Shown here: piece by piece, positions 1-10,731 of the stretch
Numbering within the stretch: position 1 is the stretch's first letter
Layout: each line of letters opens with the position of its first letter
Program-made: the position numbers and the translations under genes
Notes under the pieces: generated by a model
The model's input: only the letters and a program-made list of their open reading frames with translations
What the model was told of the DNA's origin: nothing
The model's database searches: none
Assembly: GCA_040437565.1 (NCBI GenBank)
Contig: JBDOQK010000002.1
Span: 496,001-560,000, forward strand
Reading direction: 5' to 3'
DNA from: Albugo candida
Lineage: Eukaryota; Oomycota; Peronosporomycetes; Albuginales
DNA length: 64,000 nt

Positions 1-4
1 TTAT

Positions 5-161
5 CTAAATAACAAGCTTGGCTTCGTGCCCTCGAATCTTTAGCTCAGCCATGTAAGATAGAATGAGGCTGTATTGCTCAATATCACTTCCGAATAACTC
101 GAGCTTCAACTTTTCGAGTGCGCGAGAACAGTTCAGATACGTGGCAGAAAATTCCTTCGTT
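5..161 (-). CDS. Terminal exon of an unidentified minus-strand gene
   Basis: A reading frame ends at a stop codon (positions 5-7) and runs back to a possible acceptor at 161/162. The encoded tail is helical and charged, with the segments RALEKLKLELFGSDIEQYS and ILSYMAELKIRG. A short upstream exon ending near a GTGGGA donor (about position 195) would join in frame and give YGHKLRTKEFSATYLN. I do not recognise the protein. The rest of the gene cannot be resolved upstream on the minus strand, so it may have several more short exons in the first 300 bases. The alternative is chance open sequence. Confidence 0.3.
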
Positions 162-314
162 CTTCAACTTTCTTTGGATTATCACGTGAGTCACTTTCCC
201 ACCGAAGCTTATGGCCATATCTCTGACTGCAGGAATTACAGCAATCTTTTTCGCAGTCGCATATTTGCGAGACGCCTTTGATGATTCAAATACTTGACAG
301 GAGTGAGAAAACAA

Positions 315-1518
315 ATTTTGAGGAGGGCTGAATGCCTGTCAAAAGGAAAACTGCACAACAAGTAAACAGCCATGCTGTGTGCACACTGACTGCTTTATAA
401 CGCCGTTTGTCGCTTGGCATCACATAAAACGGACAGTTAGAGTTTCGGTTGGACTCAATTACGGCTTGAAATGATATTTACCAGCGTAAGTCCTATTCTC
501 GAAGAAGCTGCTGCTAGTTTGCTGTTGCTCGTCGTCACTGGTGTTGAAATGTGTAATGTGTACAGCTGTACGTATAGTACACATCCTTTTTGAATGTTTG
601 TCATCTTGTGGTATTTTATATTTTATAATTCCTAATATCTTTCTGTCGACTTGCGCACCAAAAGCGAGTAACCCTCGACGACGCAAATGTATTATAGCGC
701 TATAAAAATGGTGCCGTCCACTTGATTCTTTAGGAAATTCAGAACTGAACGATTCTTCTGGAGAAACTTTATAACTTGGACGTAAGTGAAAACAGTAACG
801 TACGAAGATGATTTTTTTTTATTATAATAGAAAATTTTTGGTTTAAACAATCGAAAAATGCAAGATTCCACGGATCGACATACGGTACTCTTGATTTATA
901 TACTGTGCTACAACAGTGGCGCCATTGATTTGGGCACTTCAATCCAGTCATGTGAGGTTTTCTAATTCAAGCAATCTCACTCTGTTGCATACATTTTACC
1001 CAAATATTCTATTTCGCACATAAAGCTTTGAGTTTGTTTCGGAGTCACTTATTCAAATGAATTTATTGTTTTTGATAAAAGTGACTCGCGCAGAGACGTT
1101 ATACGATATTGCATGGTGGTGCTCCTCGGAAAATACCAGTACGCAAAAAGCAAAAAAGGGAATGCTTACTGTAATTGTAAGTGTGCCTTATTGAGAAGCA
1201 AGAATCTAGAAGAACCGCTTTATATCTGCAAAAGAATGTCCTGAAACATACTTTGTATTAAGATTATTTTAAGAGCATGTGGAGTTTGAAAGTTGCCTAA
1301 AAGGAGAAGGCCTGTTATTTAATCCTTTCACAATGATTGGCAGCACTGGTACGAGTTTCTTTGAACTCAGAGGAAACGAGAGTATGCAAAAACTAGCAAG
1401 TATGAGGATTCGGAGAGAATAGAGAATAGAAAGCCGTATCAGATATCTCTCGCTGTCTGAAGCAAATCGATTAATTATCGAACGTCAATAACATGTCACA
1501 TAAAATAGTCATCTTCGA
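315..1518. other. Intergenic, no gene seen
   Basis: AT-rich sequence with only short, unconvincing frames on both strands (60-75 codons, none resembling a family). It lies downstream of the minus-strand MsrA gene, so part of it is probably that gene's 3' untranslated region. I see no repeat or RNA gene. Confidence 0.5.
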
Positions 1519-2121
1519 TCATCCATAACAGCGAATGGGAGTCTTGCTGCCTTTATCCGCACACTGGCCTCCTTTTTCCAAGTAGTGCTGATGAATCTCT
1601 TCTGCTGGCCAGAAGTGTCCTGCTTCCTCAATTTCGGTCACAATCGGACTTGACAAAGTTTTCTCATGTTCTTCTTTGGACAAAAATGCTTGCTTTCGCT
1701 GCACATCGGTATGATAATAAATTCCAGAGCGGTACTGCGTACCACAATCATTCTTTTGCCGATGTAGCGTGGTCGGGTCGTGAATATCCCAAAACACTTT
1801 CAGCAAGTCTTCGTAACTGACAATAGAGTCATCAAATTCAATGCGAACAGCTTCAGCGTGGCCGGTCTGTCCTGTACAGACTTGTTGATAGGTCGGATTT
1901 TCAGTTGCACCATTGGTGTACCCGACGGTTGTTTGGAGGATTCCACTTATGCGCTGAAATGCCAATTCAACGCCCCAAAAGCATCCTGCAGCAAATGTAG
2001 CAGTCATTTTTGCATTACTAGCACACGCACTTTTGCTCATTGCTTTGCAGCTCTTAAGTTTAAATGGGAGACTGCGTGTTGAATGATACAATATGGAATG
2101 CGATCGAAAGATTTGGAGCAT
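1519..2121 (-). CDS. MSRA: Peptide-methionine (S)-S-oxide reductase MsrA
   Basis: Reduces the S epimer of methionine sulfoxide in proteins, repairing oxidative damage with thioredoxin as usual donor. The family hallmark GCFWG with the catalytic cysteine is present, followed by [19 protein letters not shown] and [10 protein letters not shown], all typical of MsrA. The tail [14 protein letters not shown] holds two cysteines that can act as resolving residues. The start at 2121 gives 200 residues with a basic, Ser/His/Arg-rich leader before the domain, which could be a mitochondrial targeting peptide; a second Met at 2040 gives a plain 173-residue enzyme. A longer open frame starting at 2214 would run into the neighbouring SPRY gene once the assembly repeat is collapsed, so I rejected it. 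An N-terminal fragment of this gene is repeated after the gap at 2411-2727 and is an assembly artefact. Confidence 0.93.
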   Translation of the reverse strand: MLQIFRSHSILYHSTRSLPFKLKSCKAMSKSACASNAKMTATFAAGCFWGVELAFQRISGILQTTVGYTNGATENPTYQQVCTGQTGHAEAVRIEFDDSIVSYEDLLKVFWDIHDPTTLHRQKNDCGTQYRSGIYYHTDVQRKQAFLSKEEHEKTLSSPIVTEIEEAGHFWPAEEIHQHYLEKGGQCADKGSKTPIRCYG

Positions 2122-2916
2122 TGTATAATTGAATACATCACATTGTTTTATAATACGAATGAGCGCTTCGATTAAAAAGATATCGAGCCTGATTTTCAGC
2201 CAAGTGGTGGGCACGCAGTTTGTAGTAGACGAATGGTTTGCGCGACTGCTGTGGTGGAGAACACCGGAAGCAACTTTTTAGATCTGACATGTCGAAACGC
2301 GATGCCGAGANNNNNNNNNNNNNNNNNNNNNNNNNNNNNNNNNNNNNNNNNNNNNNNNNNNNNNNNNNNNNNNNNNNNNNNNNNNNNNNNNNNNNNNNNN
2401 NNNNNNNNNNAAGTCTTCGTAACTGACAATAGAGTCATCAAATTCAATGCGAACAGCTTCAGCGTGGCCGGTCTGTCCTGTACAGACTTGTTGATAGGTC
2501 GGATTTTCAGTTGCACCATTGGTGTACCCGACGGTTGTTTGGAGGATTCCACTTATGCGCTGAAATGCCAATTCAACGCCCCAAAAGCATCCTGCAGCAA
2601 ATGTAGCAGTCATTTTTGCATTACTAGCACACGCACTTTTGCTCATTGCTTTGCAGCTCTTAAGTTTAAATGGGAGACTGCGTGTTGAATGATACAATAT
2701 GGAATGCGATCGAAAGATTTGGAGCATTGTATAATTGAATACATCACATTGTTTTATAATACGAATGAGCGCTTCGATTAAAAAGATATCGAGCCTGATT
2801 TTCAGCCAAGTGGTGGGCACGCAGTTTGTAGTAGACGAATGGTTTGCGCTACTGCTGTGGTGGAGAACACCGGAAGCAACTTTTTAGATCTGACATGTCG
2901 AAACGCGATGCCGAGA
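1805..2916. repeat. Direct repeat around a 100-N gap (gap 1)
   Basis: Bases 1805-2310 reappear as 2411-2916 (506 bases), separated by N at 2311-2410. The only mismatch I found is G at 2244 against T at 2850. The first copy carries the MsrA 5' part plus the last codons of the SPRY gene; the second copy carries the same. Collapsing gives one MsrA gene followed upstream by one SPRY gene. Read as unmerged contig ends. Confidence 0.95.
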
Positions 2917-3821
2917 TAGTGTTTATTCTTGTAGAATGAAAGATGTCCTGAATTCGTGTCCATCAGCACACCAACAATGTCGCCGTCGTTCATGGGCGCC
3001 GTGAATGCATCAACAATTCCATGAACTTTATGACCAGTCAAGCAAGAGATACCCCAAAAGTGTGGCTGTGAATACACGCTGCTATCAACTGTCAAAATAT
3101 CGGATGCAACACCAATCAGAATTCCGTCCCCTCCAGCGCCACATATTACTTCCACTTCCCAATAATTGACACCTCGCTCGGTATGAAATTTGCTGAATAC
3201 AGAAGCACATCCATGTCCAGTCTGGATGATTCGCGTATTCTGATCATGATACTTCACGACATGCAATCTCTGATCACTATGAAATTGTAACATTGGACAT
3301 AGTAGTACCAAAATCGGATGATTTAAGTTGATCAGACATTCGACCAGCTTCAAAGTTGGTTTGATCTCGATTCTCTGTACTGAATCTGTCTGTACGAGCG
3401 TAATCGTCACCGAATCTGGAATCTGGAGTTTCTTTCGCACACTTTCGATAATTTCAACCCCCAAACAATCCAATGCGAAACAATGTCGAAACTTATGTCG
3501 CTTCGAATGCATGAGCGCATAAAACGTAAATTCGGGTTCCGGATTAACTTCTTTCACGTGAATACGCATGTAACCCCACGGGAATTCGACACGAACCATG
3601 CTAGAATCTATCCAGTCAGAATCCGCATCAGGTCGCTCTTCTGCGGTAATCAATCGACCGCAGCCGTATGGCGTGGCTACGTGCAAAATCGCGCTCTCAA
3701 TTCGGTCCGTTTGCATTTTTCTTGAAATTGAGCCCTTCCCAAAAGAGTCTAAAAACCTGTTCGTTTTGATATTTACTTCAACAAAAATGCCAGAAAATGT
3801 ACAAAAAAAGGTACATCTCAT
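2802..3821 (-). CDS. SPRY-domain protein
   Basis: 339 residues from the ATG at 3821; a second Met at 3716 (304 residues) is an equally good start. The C-terminal half is a SPRY domain: GVNYWEVEV, then [24 protein letters not shown] and [14 protein letters not shown], in the right order and spacing. The N-terminal part has a [16 protein letters not shown] segment and a possible ubiquitin-like stretch around [19 protein letters not shown] domains bind protein partners, often in ubiquitin ligases or trafficking; the partner here is unknown. It lies on the same strand as MsrA and is divergent from the LRR gene 126 bases away. Confidence 0.8.
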   Translation of the reverse strand: MRCTFFCTFSGIFVEVNIKTNRFLDSFGKGSISRKMQTDRIESAILHVATPYGCGRLITAEERPDADSDWIDSSMVRVEFPWGYMRIHVKEVNPEPEFTFYALMHSKRHKFRHCFALDCLGVEIIESVRKKLQIPDSVTITLVQTDSVQRIEIKPTLKLVECLINLNHPILVLLCPMLQFHSDQRLHVVKYHDQNTRIIQTGHGCASVFSKFHTERGVNYWEVEVICGAGGDGILIGVASDILTVDSSVYSQPHFWGISCLTGHKVHGIVDAFTAPMNDGDIVGVLMDTNSGHLSFYKNKHYLGIAFRHVRSKKLLPVFSTTAVAQTIRLLQTACPPLG

Positions 3822-3947
3822 TTTTCATCGACTTTCCAACTGCCAAATGTTGACCTCATTTGAATGTCCTTTCAGACTTGATAAACTGATCCCAAGACGT
3901 TTGATCGTAATTCAGACGCACAAAGCGACACGAATTCGAGTAATTTG

Positions 3948-6377
3948 ATGGGCGGTGTATGTTATCGCTGCCAACAAGCTTCTTTTGAAGAAGATCGTCT
4001 GACTATCCATAATATTCGACTCGTCGCACAACATTACTTGCTGCAACCTGCTCAACCACTTTCACTGCGTCATACTGAAAGCGATCTTTCCATTCCATCA
4101 CACGCATTACTGAGAATGGAAAACACAAATAATGATGTAGAGCAAGCGAATATCGTACGCGATTCTGATCCTGGCGCTCGACGTCACACTCTTTGTTCAC
4201 TTGCTAATTATATGTCGTCTTCTTTCAATAAGCTGTCGATTTCAAACCACTGCACGGTGACAGCACGAGTATATGAGCCAGCTGCTAGTTTGAGCAAATC
4301 AATGCATGATCGAGCATGGCGAACAGCGGCCATTTCTCTGGGCCAAACACATTGGCACAATAGACCCAAAGGAATATACAATCCACTTTCTTTGAAAGAA
4401 TTCTGCATTCGATGCATTTGTATTCGACTCCTTAGTGAGCCAGCTTCAGTCTTCCGCATATTGGCGTACCAAATTCGACAACATGAAAAGTTGAGAAAAC
4501 AACAGAATCTGCTTCAAGATTGTGAAAGCGAGAAAGCGCCCGAATTTGCATCTCTATCCGCGGATTTGGCCACTGCAATTTTAGCCTGGTTTCGTGATCG
4601 TCAAGTCATTTGTAAACATCATTTCCAGTTGCTTGCATACTACCAAATGCTTGATTGGAATTTGCGATTTTGCTCCGATGTGGATGATGCGTGGTTAGAA
4701 GATGTTCCAACTCATGTCATCGAGCTTCTTCAGTCACTCAATGTTTCTTATTGCCATCGATTACAGTTTTGTGGACTGAATTCACAAAGTCGATTACCGA
4801 ATCTTCGCACGGCGAATTTTGATGGATGTCTTTATTTGAAACCAGAGACGATCCAAAGACTCCAGTTTTCCAGTCGTCTGATTTCTTTGAATCTTACAGG
4901 ATGCCGATTGATCACAGATAAAACGTTATATTCGCTTCGACATTTGTTCCGATTACAAGTTCTTCATTTGGTAACGTAACTGTGGTAAAATTATCCGTTT
5001 ACTGATATATTTGATGGATAGAGCGGATGTAAATGGATCACGGAAAAAGGATTGCAACATCTCAATGGCTTATTTGGTTTGAAGCGATTATATCTTGCAC
5101 GCTGCGTCAATGTATCCAATCAGGCATTCCGCTTCTTCCCTACATCCTTTCCCAATTTGATAGAATTAGATGTGTCACATTGCTCCATCAGGTACTACAA
5201 AAATGGACCTTATTATCTCCTCAATTGACTTTTTTGATATCTAGTGACATCGCCTTGCATTTTATTGGCCGTCTGAAAGAGATGAGTTCGTTGGCACTGA
5301 AAGGATGCAGTCGAGTAACCACCAAAGGCTTGAGTCATCTTGGTTCATTATCGAAACTGAGACGATTGGACTTTAGATACTGCAAACATATTTCTGGCTT
5401 ATGCAAAGAATGGACTCAGCTTAACGCACTGTGGCTCTCTTGTACAAACTTCAAAGAATCGGATGCTTTTATTCTGGCCACGATGAGATACTTACAAGAG
5501 CTCGATCTTCGGTGTTGTGTCGTTACCAAATGCTCTTTTACATTCGTGAGTCAACTACAAAATCTCGTGAGACTTTGTGTGGCGGAAACAGCTTTAACCG
5601 ATGAGAGCTTGATTGTGCTATGCAAAAGACTGAAAAAGCTACAATTGTTGGACATTTCATGCACTGAAGTGACAGACAGTGGGACAATACTAATTGACAA
5701 GCTTGAGGAATTGAAAGAATTACATTTGGATACTCCTGGAATAACAAACAGATCTCTTGGAAGAATAGGAAAGTTGAAGAAATTGGCCAGATTGAATCTT
5801 TTCGCTGCAAAGTAAGCATGATTTTTACTTTGACAAGTGTGTCATTTAGAGTGGATGTAGTGTGACGGACGAGGGAGTTGAGTCTCTAGCACAACTTGAA
5901 GCACTGCATGACCTTGCAATATGCAGCGGAGGTATCGGTCCTCATGGTGTGAAAGTACTCTCTCAACTGAAAAAATTGGGAGCACTAAATTTGAGTCAAA
6001 ACAAGTGGGTAATGTTCACTTGCGGCTAAAAAATTCTGACTGTGTTTTAGAGAGATCCAATCGCAGTGCGTTGTTCACCTTGGAGCACTCACAGAATTAC
6101 GGTATCTCAATCTATCGAACACAAGTATCAGCAGTTCTTGCCTGCACAATTTATACGGTGAGTATCTACCAGCTTCGATTGGTCACCATTACTCAACCCG
6201 GACTTCTGTCTAGCACTAAAACATCTGGAAAGTTTATCAGTTTATGGAGTCATCTTGGATGCCAGTCAAATCGATGAGCTACAAGGTGCGGTGTTTTTCT
6301 CAAGTGAAACTCATTGATACAAATGTTTTATGCGTCTAGTGAATCTACCTCAACTCAAGGTCTTGAGGTGCTCATGA
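3948..6377 (+). CDS. Leucine-rich-repeat protein, seven exons
   Basis: Hand-derived exons: 3948-4970, 5022-5191, 5245-5811, 5852-6004, 6051-6157, 6214-6285, 6340-6377, giving 709 residues with all phases consistent. From about residue 250 the protein is a run of LRRs of the cysteine-containing/AMN1-like kind, with units such as LISLNLTGCRLITDKTLYSL, LIELDVSHCSI, LQLLDISCTEVTDSGTILI and LGALNLSQNK. The N-terminal third has no recognised domain. Such repeats usually act as a protein-binding surface, for example in F-box adaptors, but I see no clear F-box. Introns are 40-56 bases. There is no signal peptide, so it is likely intracellular. The 40-base intron (5812-5851) has two possible acceptors; only the one used keeps the frame open. 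Confidence 0.85.
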
Positions 6378-6679
6378 GGAGTACGTTGCTTTGTGGAGCC
6401 TGTACGATCTGATACTCAAATAGCAATGATACATGTGGCGTATTTGAGTCGATGCGTATGCTCGGGTCCAAATACAGTACTCCGTTGATCCTGACATTTG
6501 GCAAATGACGTATCGAACACGTGGTAGAATGATACTATAGAATCGTTTTTAATTCGAGTTCCTTTAACTTAATATGGTTCAAAATAATCTTTGCACTGTA
6601 CCACGTTTCCTTATTGCGCATAATCCGTGTAAAGGAGCCAATCATCTCACAGACTGTGTCCTACACAATCTATTTCAGT
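6378..6679. other. Intergenic between LRR gene and LYRM7/MZM1
   Basis: About 300 bases holding the 3' end of the LRR gene and the presumed promoter of the next gene on the same strand. No distinct element seen. Confidence 0.5.
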
Positions 6680-7063
6680 ATGAGCACACGTGCGCTGGTT
6701 TTGGGCGGATATCGTCGGCTTTTACGCGCAAGTCGCTTGTCATTTGAAGGAGATACGTTTGCTTTACAACAAGCTCGTTTAACATTACGTAACCAGTTCC
6801 TCGATAAAAGTGTCATCTCAGATCCCAAAGCACAAGAAGAGATGCTAAAAGGAATCGACGAAGCAGAAAGTATGCTTCTTCATCATATCGTTCAAGGAAA
6901 AAGGGTGGATAAGAGTGATGAGCCTTCACGTTTCAAAGTCAAACTCACCGACCCGCAGAAAAAGAATATGAGTCAGAATGAAGAATTAACACCGGTCACT
7001 TTAAAAAGCACAGCAGAATCCATTATCATACACTCTGGTAACGCGTGCACGCGACCTCAGTAA
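6680..7063 (+). CDS. LYR-motif complex III assembly factor (MZM1/LYRM7-like)
   Basis: 127 residues from the ATG at 6680. The pattern matches the MZM1/LYRM7 family: ALVLGGYRRLLRASRLSF at the N-terminus (LYR-type motif), GDTFALQQARLTLRNQF, then IDEAESMLLHHIVQGKR. Family members stabilise the Rieske iron-sulfur protein in the mitochondrial matrix before its insertion into respiratory complex III. The basic N-terminus suits mitochondrial import. A frame extends upstream to a TTG but has no ATG there. The gene converges with the small secreted ORF 66 bases downstream. Confidence 0.8.
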   Translation: MSTRALVLGGYRRLLRASRLSFEGDTFALQQARLTLRNQFLDKSVISDPKAQEEMLKGIDEAESMLLHHIVQGKRVDKSDEPSRFKVKLTDPQKKNMSQNEELTPVTLKSTAESIIIHSGNACTRPQ

Positions 7064-7129
7064 AGCATACTAATGGTATACGAAAATAAACCATGTACGT
7101 TTTGCCATATGCAAAACTTCAGAAAGCGC

Positions 7130-7348
7130 CTAAGCTCGAATTCGGCCTGCTTTCCATATTTCATATAGATATCTTCCGGTCAACATGCTGACCAACGTTT
7201 GTGTGGTAGACTTGGACCCATGCTTTTTCTTCTCCGAATCGTTCTCGTGTATCACAGACACTTCTTCTTCTTCTGTCATTGCTTGTGCAAATCCGATCAT
7301 CGCGATCAACAGGGACAGTAGCAACAGAATATAGCGTAATGGACACAT
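7130..7348 (-). CDS. Possible small secreted peptide, 72 residues
   Basis: From the ATG at 7348 the frame encodes a strong hydrophobic leader (PLRYILLLLSLLIAMIGFA) and a likely signal peptidase site after AQA, then an acidic then basic mature peptide of about 48 residues (TEEEEVSVIHENDSEKKK) ending YLYEIWKAGRIRA. No cysteines in the mature part and no RxLR or CHxC motif. It could also be a small membrane protein with one segment. No family recognised; its size makes chance possible. Confidence 0.45.
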   Translation of the reverse strand: MCPLRYILLLLSLLIAMIGFAQAMTEEEEVSVIHENDSEKKKHGSKSTTQTLVSMLTGRYLYEIWKAGRIRA

Positions 7349-7659
7349 GCTTTCCAATAGAATTATGAGAACGCAGCCAAGCGATTGACAAATTCTCAGT
7401 CTGTGATTATCCCGGAGATTAGGTATACACGTATGCAAATAGTACCTCCACGCTACTTTGCGTCATGCACACAGGTTTAGGACGTGTTCATCTGGCTATT
7501 AGATGCCAGACCTATACATTTACATGACTCAGTCAACAGATTGAGGGCTGACTTATACCACATCTCACCTCGTAGTAATAGCATGACGTCACCTGATCGC
7601 TCAAAATAAAACATCGCCTACAAAATAAACGGACACGTGAGAGATTAGTCCCAAATGAC
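7349..7659. other. Intergenic upstream of the small secreted ORF
   Basis: Holds the 3' end of the trehalose synthase gene and the presumed promoter of the small ORF, both on the minus strand. No repeat or RNA seen. Confidence 0.4.
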
Positions 7660-10509
7660 TCACTGCTCACGCACACTTGATTTTTTTACACTGCCGACGT
7701 GGCACGTGTAGATAGCCGCTTGACTGGAAAACACGTTGGTATCGTTTGTTTGGAGAGGTCGCATAATACGTGTCGATGAGTCATTATCACGCGAAGTTAC
7801 CATCGAGGTTTCTGTTTGTTTAACTGTTTGAGGACCAGCAGCGTCTTGATTGGTGATACTGTCATGATATTTTCGGAAATAAGCAAATAAAGTGTCATCA
7901 TCAGCATCGCCGATACACAGCAAGAAATCGAGTGGACGGTGATTGCGGTCAGACTCTTGCGTGGATCTTCTCATCAACTCTTCCAGAATAGCAGTTTTCT
8001 GGATTCCTTGTAGTCGAACTATCACACGATTGCTACCTGGTAGCACCTCTAACGGCAGATTACACAGCACATCTTCCAAATTGAGCAGCATGTCGCGTGC
8101 CTGCATGGGCCCAAAGATGGAATCCGTCTCACCATAATGCCAGATCATAGAGCTATCTTTGATTTCGATTCGACTTCCTGGAGTTCGCTCTGTGAAATAT
8201 TGCATGATTGGACGCACGACTTTTTTCCACGACAAATCGACTTCGCCGGTAAGCGTTTGCCATTCATCAGACTTTGGAAAGCGAAAGTAATAACCTGATT
8301 CTGCCACAATTCCCACACGTGGATCTCTGAGCCAGCTGATGAGTACACTACGAGCATGCGCACTGAACACGAGAACTGTGTTTCGTGGATCCGCACATAA
8401 TGTTTCAAGTACTCGTTTTCCGACTGGTTTTGGAGGAGTGATTGCCGTTCGTTGTTGACTTCCTTCTCCCATCAATATATTATCGACATTGAGTAAAATC
8501 AGGCGATTGGAGGATTGAGTGTAACAATGGATAATTTCTTCAAAAGGCAGTTTCGTTAACTTTGTTCCTGATGTTGGTCTCGTTGTCATATACTCCAAGT
8601 CTGTTAAAAAACTCTTTCCCCAAAAGCTTGCTGAGTGAGTTTTGACATAACGCAATAGATTCATGTGTCGATACTCGCGATCTTTTGGCATCAGATTGAG
8701 TGCATAATCCAAAGCTGTAGCGATATCATTTGTGTTCCATGGGTTCACACGTATTGCTCCTGAGAGTGATTGTGCGCTACCAGCAAACTCACTCAGCACA
8801 AGGACACCAGGACCTACACGACGTTCAGAGCATTCGCGTACTTGGCACATCACATATTCGTGACTGACCAGATTCATTCCATCTCGTAGAGATGTCACCA
8901 GACAGACATCAGCCACATTATATAAAGCTACCAGCTCGTGAGGACGCACGGAGCGGTGGATGTAATGTACCGGAGAATGTTCGATTGTACCAAAACGGCC
9001 GTTGATACGTCCGACCATTTCATTCACGTTGGCCGCTAAATTCTGATACTCTACAACACTTGTACGCGAAGGAACCGCGACTTGGATAAGTACAACATTC
9101 TCTCGGTATTTGGGATACATTGTGAGAAAGCGTTCCATAGATAACATACGATGCGGTATACCTTTGATGTAATCCATTCTATCAACACCAACAATTATCT
9201 TCTTACCAGCAAATCTGGTGCATAGTTCTTGTATACGCTGCTGGGTCGTCTCTGCATCGAGTAACTTCTGGAAATGATCGGGATCGATCCCGATCGGGTA
9301 CACTCCGACCGCTGTAAAGTGATCCTGCCATTCGATTCCTTTCGGCGTCGTGTAGGCGCCAACAATCCGCGAACAAGCTGACAAAAAATGGCGGGCATAG
9401 TCATACGTATGAAATCCCAAAAGGTCTGCGCCCAACAATCCTCGCAAAATCGGTTGACCCACAGGAAGCATTCGATAGACATCAGAGGCTGGAAATGGTG
9501 TGTGCAAAAACCAAGCAATAGTGGCCTTAGGATGTCGCTTTCGTAGCAAAGAAGGCAACATCATGAGATGGTAATCGTGAACCCATACGAAATCTCCTTC
9601 TCGATAGACTTGATGAACGGCTTGAGCAAAGCGTTTATTCGCTAGTTTATAAGCGTCCCACGGACGAAAGTCAAACTTTTTCTCGCTTCCTGGTCGAAAC
9701 ATTGGTAAAGGGACGTAATGAAAAATTGGCCATAAAATATCATTACTAAAGTCATTATAATAACGAGCTGCAAGTTCTTTTGATAGGAAGACGGGAAGAC
9801 AATTGAATTCTTTTGCGAGTTTCTCTCGAACTTGATCTTGATCTTCTTGTGCCACTTCTTCTCCAAGCCATCCGATCCAAATAAAAGGTACCTCATCTCG
9901 GATACCATTAAGTGCGGTCACTAAACCTCCAGAACTCATTGTGAATGTCCACTCCCCGGTTACCTCATCCCTCGTAAATGAAATAGGAAGTCGGTTGGAA
10001 ACCATAATCAAGCGGCGACGAGAATCTTTGAGTGAGGGTAACATCTCATCTTGTGATTTCTCAGTTTGAACTTGAATCATTGAAAGTTGACGCTGAACTT
10101 CCTGAATATTGACCATTAATTCCTGCTCTTTCGCACTCATTTCCATACCATCTTCTTCCTCATACATTCCTACACCTGTTTGGTTGCGTCGGTAAGAAGA
10201 TTGGGAATGGAGTAGTGAGCGACGTCGTTGCTCGATGAGACGTTGTCGATGTGATCCTCTCCTACCTCCATCGGATGCGTCATCAGATTCATCTCCAGAA
10301 CTGCTAATTTCCTCATTGCTGTAATCTGAGTTAGCTTTTGCATACATTTCAGATACCAAATTGGATTTTAATTGAGGACGTGAGGATAGATTTCGTGATT
10401 TTCCGAAAAACGTAGCTGTTTCTTGATGGCATAAATCATCATCCAATGACATTCCACGATTTCGAGATAGTCGTATTGAGTTTGCGTGACGTCGTGTTTG
10501 GTCGGCCAT
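7660..10509 (-). CDS. Trehalose-6-phosphate synthase with degenerate phosphatase domain
   Basis: 949 residues from the ATG at 10509 (the frame extends 14 codons further to a TTG). Residues 1-165 are low-complexity and charged, with a coiled segment. Residues about 165-650 are a GT20 domain that joins UDP-glucose to glucose 6-phosphate: SNRLPISF, SSGGLVTAL, WVHDYHLMMLP, FLHTPFPASDVYRMLP, GVDRMDYIKGIPHR and LRDGMNLVSHEY are all intact. From about 665 follows a HAD-type trehalose phosphatase-like domain, but motif I reads LLNVDNILMG where active enzymes have DxDGT, and motif II reads VFSAHAR. Motif IV is partly kept (GDADDDTLF). I infer an active synthase with an inactive, perhaps regulatory, phosphatase part, as in plant class II-like fusions. 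Divergent from the myotubularin gene 222 bases away. Confidence 0.93.
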   Translation of the reverse strand: MADQTRRHANSIRLSRNRGMSLDDDLCHQETATFFGKSRNLSSRPQLKSNLVSEMYAKANSDYSNEEISSSGDESDDASDGGRRGSHRQRLIEQRRRSLLHSQSSYRRNQTGVGMYEEEDGMEMSAKEQELMVNIQEVQRQLSMIQVQTEKSQDEMLPSLKDSRRRLIMVSNRLPISFTRDEVTGEWTFTMSSGGLVTALNGIRDEVPFIWIGWLGEEVAQEDQDQVREKLAKEFNCLPVFLSKELAARYYNDFSNDILWPIFHYVPLPMFRPGSEKKFDFRPWDAYKLANKRFAQAVHQVYREGDFVWVHDYHLMMLPSLLRKRHPKATIAWFLHTPFPASDVYRMLPVGQPILRGLLGADLLGFHTYDYARHFLSACSRIVGAYTTPKGIEWQDHFTAVGVYPIGIDPDHFQKLLDAETTQQRIQELCTRFAGKKIIVGVDRMDYIKGIPHRMLSMERFLTMYPKYRENVVLIQVAVPSRTSVVEYQNLAANVNEMVGRINGRFGTIEHSPVHYIHRSVRPHELVALYNVADVCLVTSLRDGMNLVSHEYVMCQVRECSERRVGPGVLVLSEFAGSAQSLSGAIRVNPWNTNDIATALDYALNLMPKDREYRHMNLLRYVKTHSASFWGKSFLTDLEYMTTRPTSGTKLTKLPFEEIIHCYTQSSNRLILLNVDNILMGEGSQQRTAITPPKPVGKRVLETLCADPRNTVLVFSAHARSVLISWLRDPRVGIVAESGYYFRFPKSDEWQTLTGEVDLSWKKVVRPIMQYFTERTPGSRIEIKDSSMIWHYGETDSIFGPMQARDMLLNLEDVLCNLPLEVLPGSNRVIVRLQGIQKTAILEELMRRSTQESDRNHRPLDFLLCIGDADDDTLFAYFRKYHDSITNQDAAGPQTVKQTETSMVTSRDNDSSTRIMRPLQTNDTNVFSSQAAIYTCHVGSVKKSSVREQ

Positions 10510-10731
10510 TGCGTGGTTTTGGTTGTATCTCGTGCTCTCAAACTTTAGCAAACGTTCAAGAAGGTTCTATATCGCTTGACACAAAAGTATACACTATACG
10601 TTCCCTTGCTCGCAATATATTTGTCCAGTCTAATAATTCGAAAAAATTATGCGTATTGTTATTGCCCACTATTGTAATTCTAAACTTCCTATTTTATCAA
10701 CTAGCCACTAAAAATCAAGTTCAAGTTCAGA
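10510..10731. promoter_or_regulatory. Shared upstream region of divergent TPS and myotubularin genes
   Basis: The two start codons face apart with 222 bases between them, so this short region must contain both promoters or a bidirectional one. It is AT-rich towards the myotubularin side. No specific motif can be assigned with confidence. Confidence 0.4.

Noticed and set aside
2411-2820. Second, truncated MsrA gene and partial SPRY frames beside gap 1
   Set aside because: They lie in the repeated contig ends around the gap and vanish when the 506-base repeat is collapsed.
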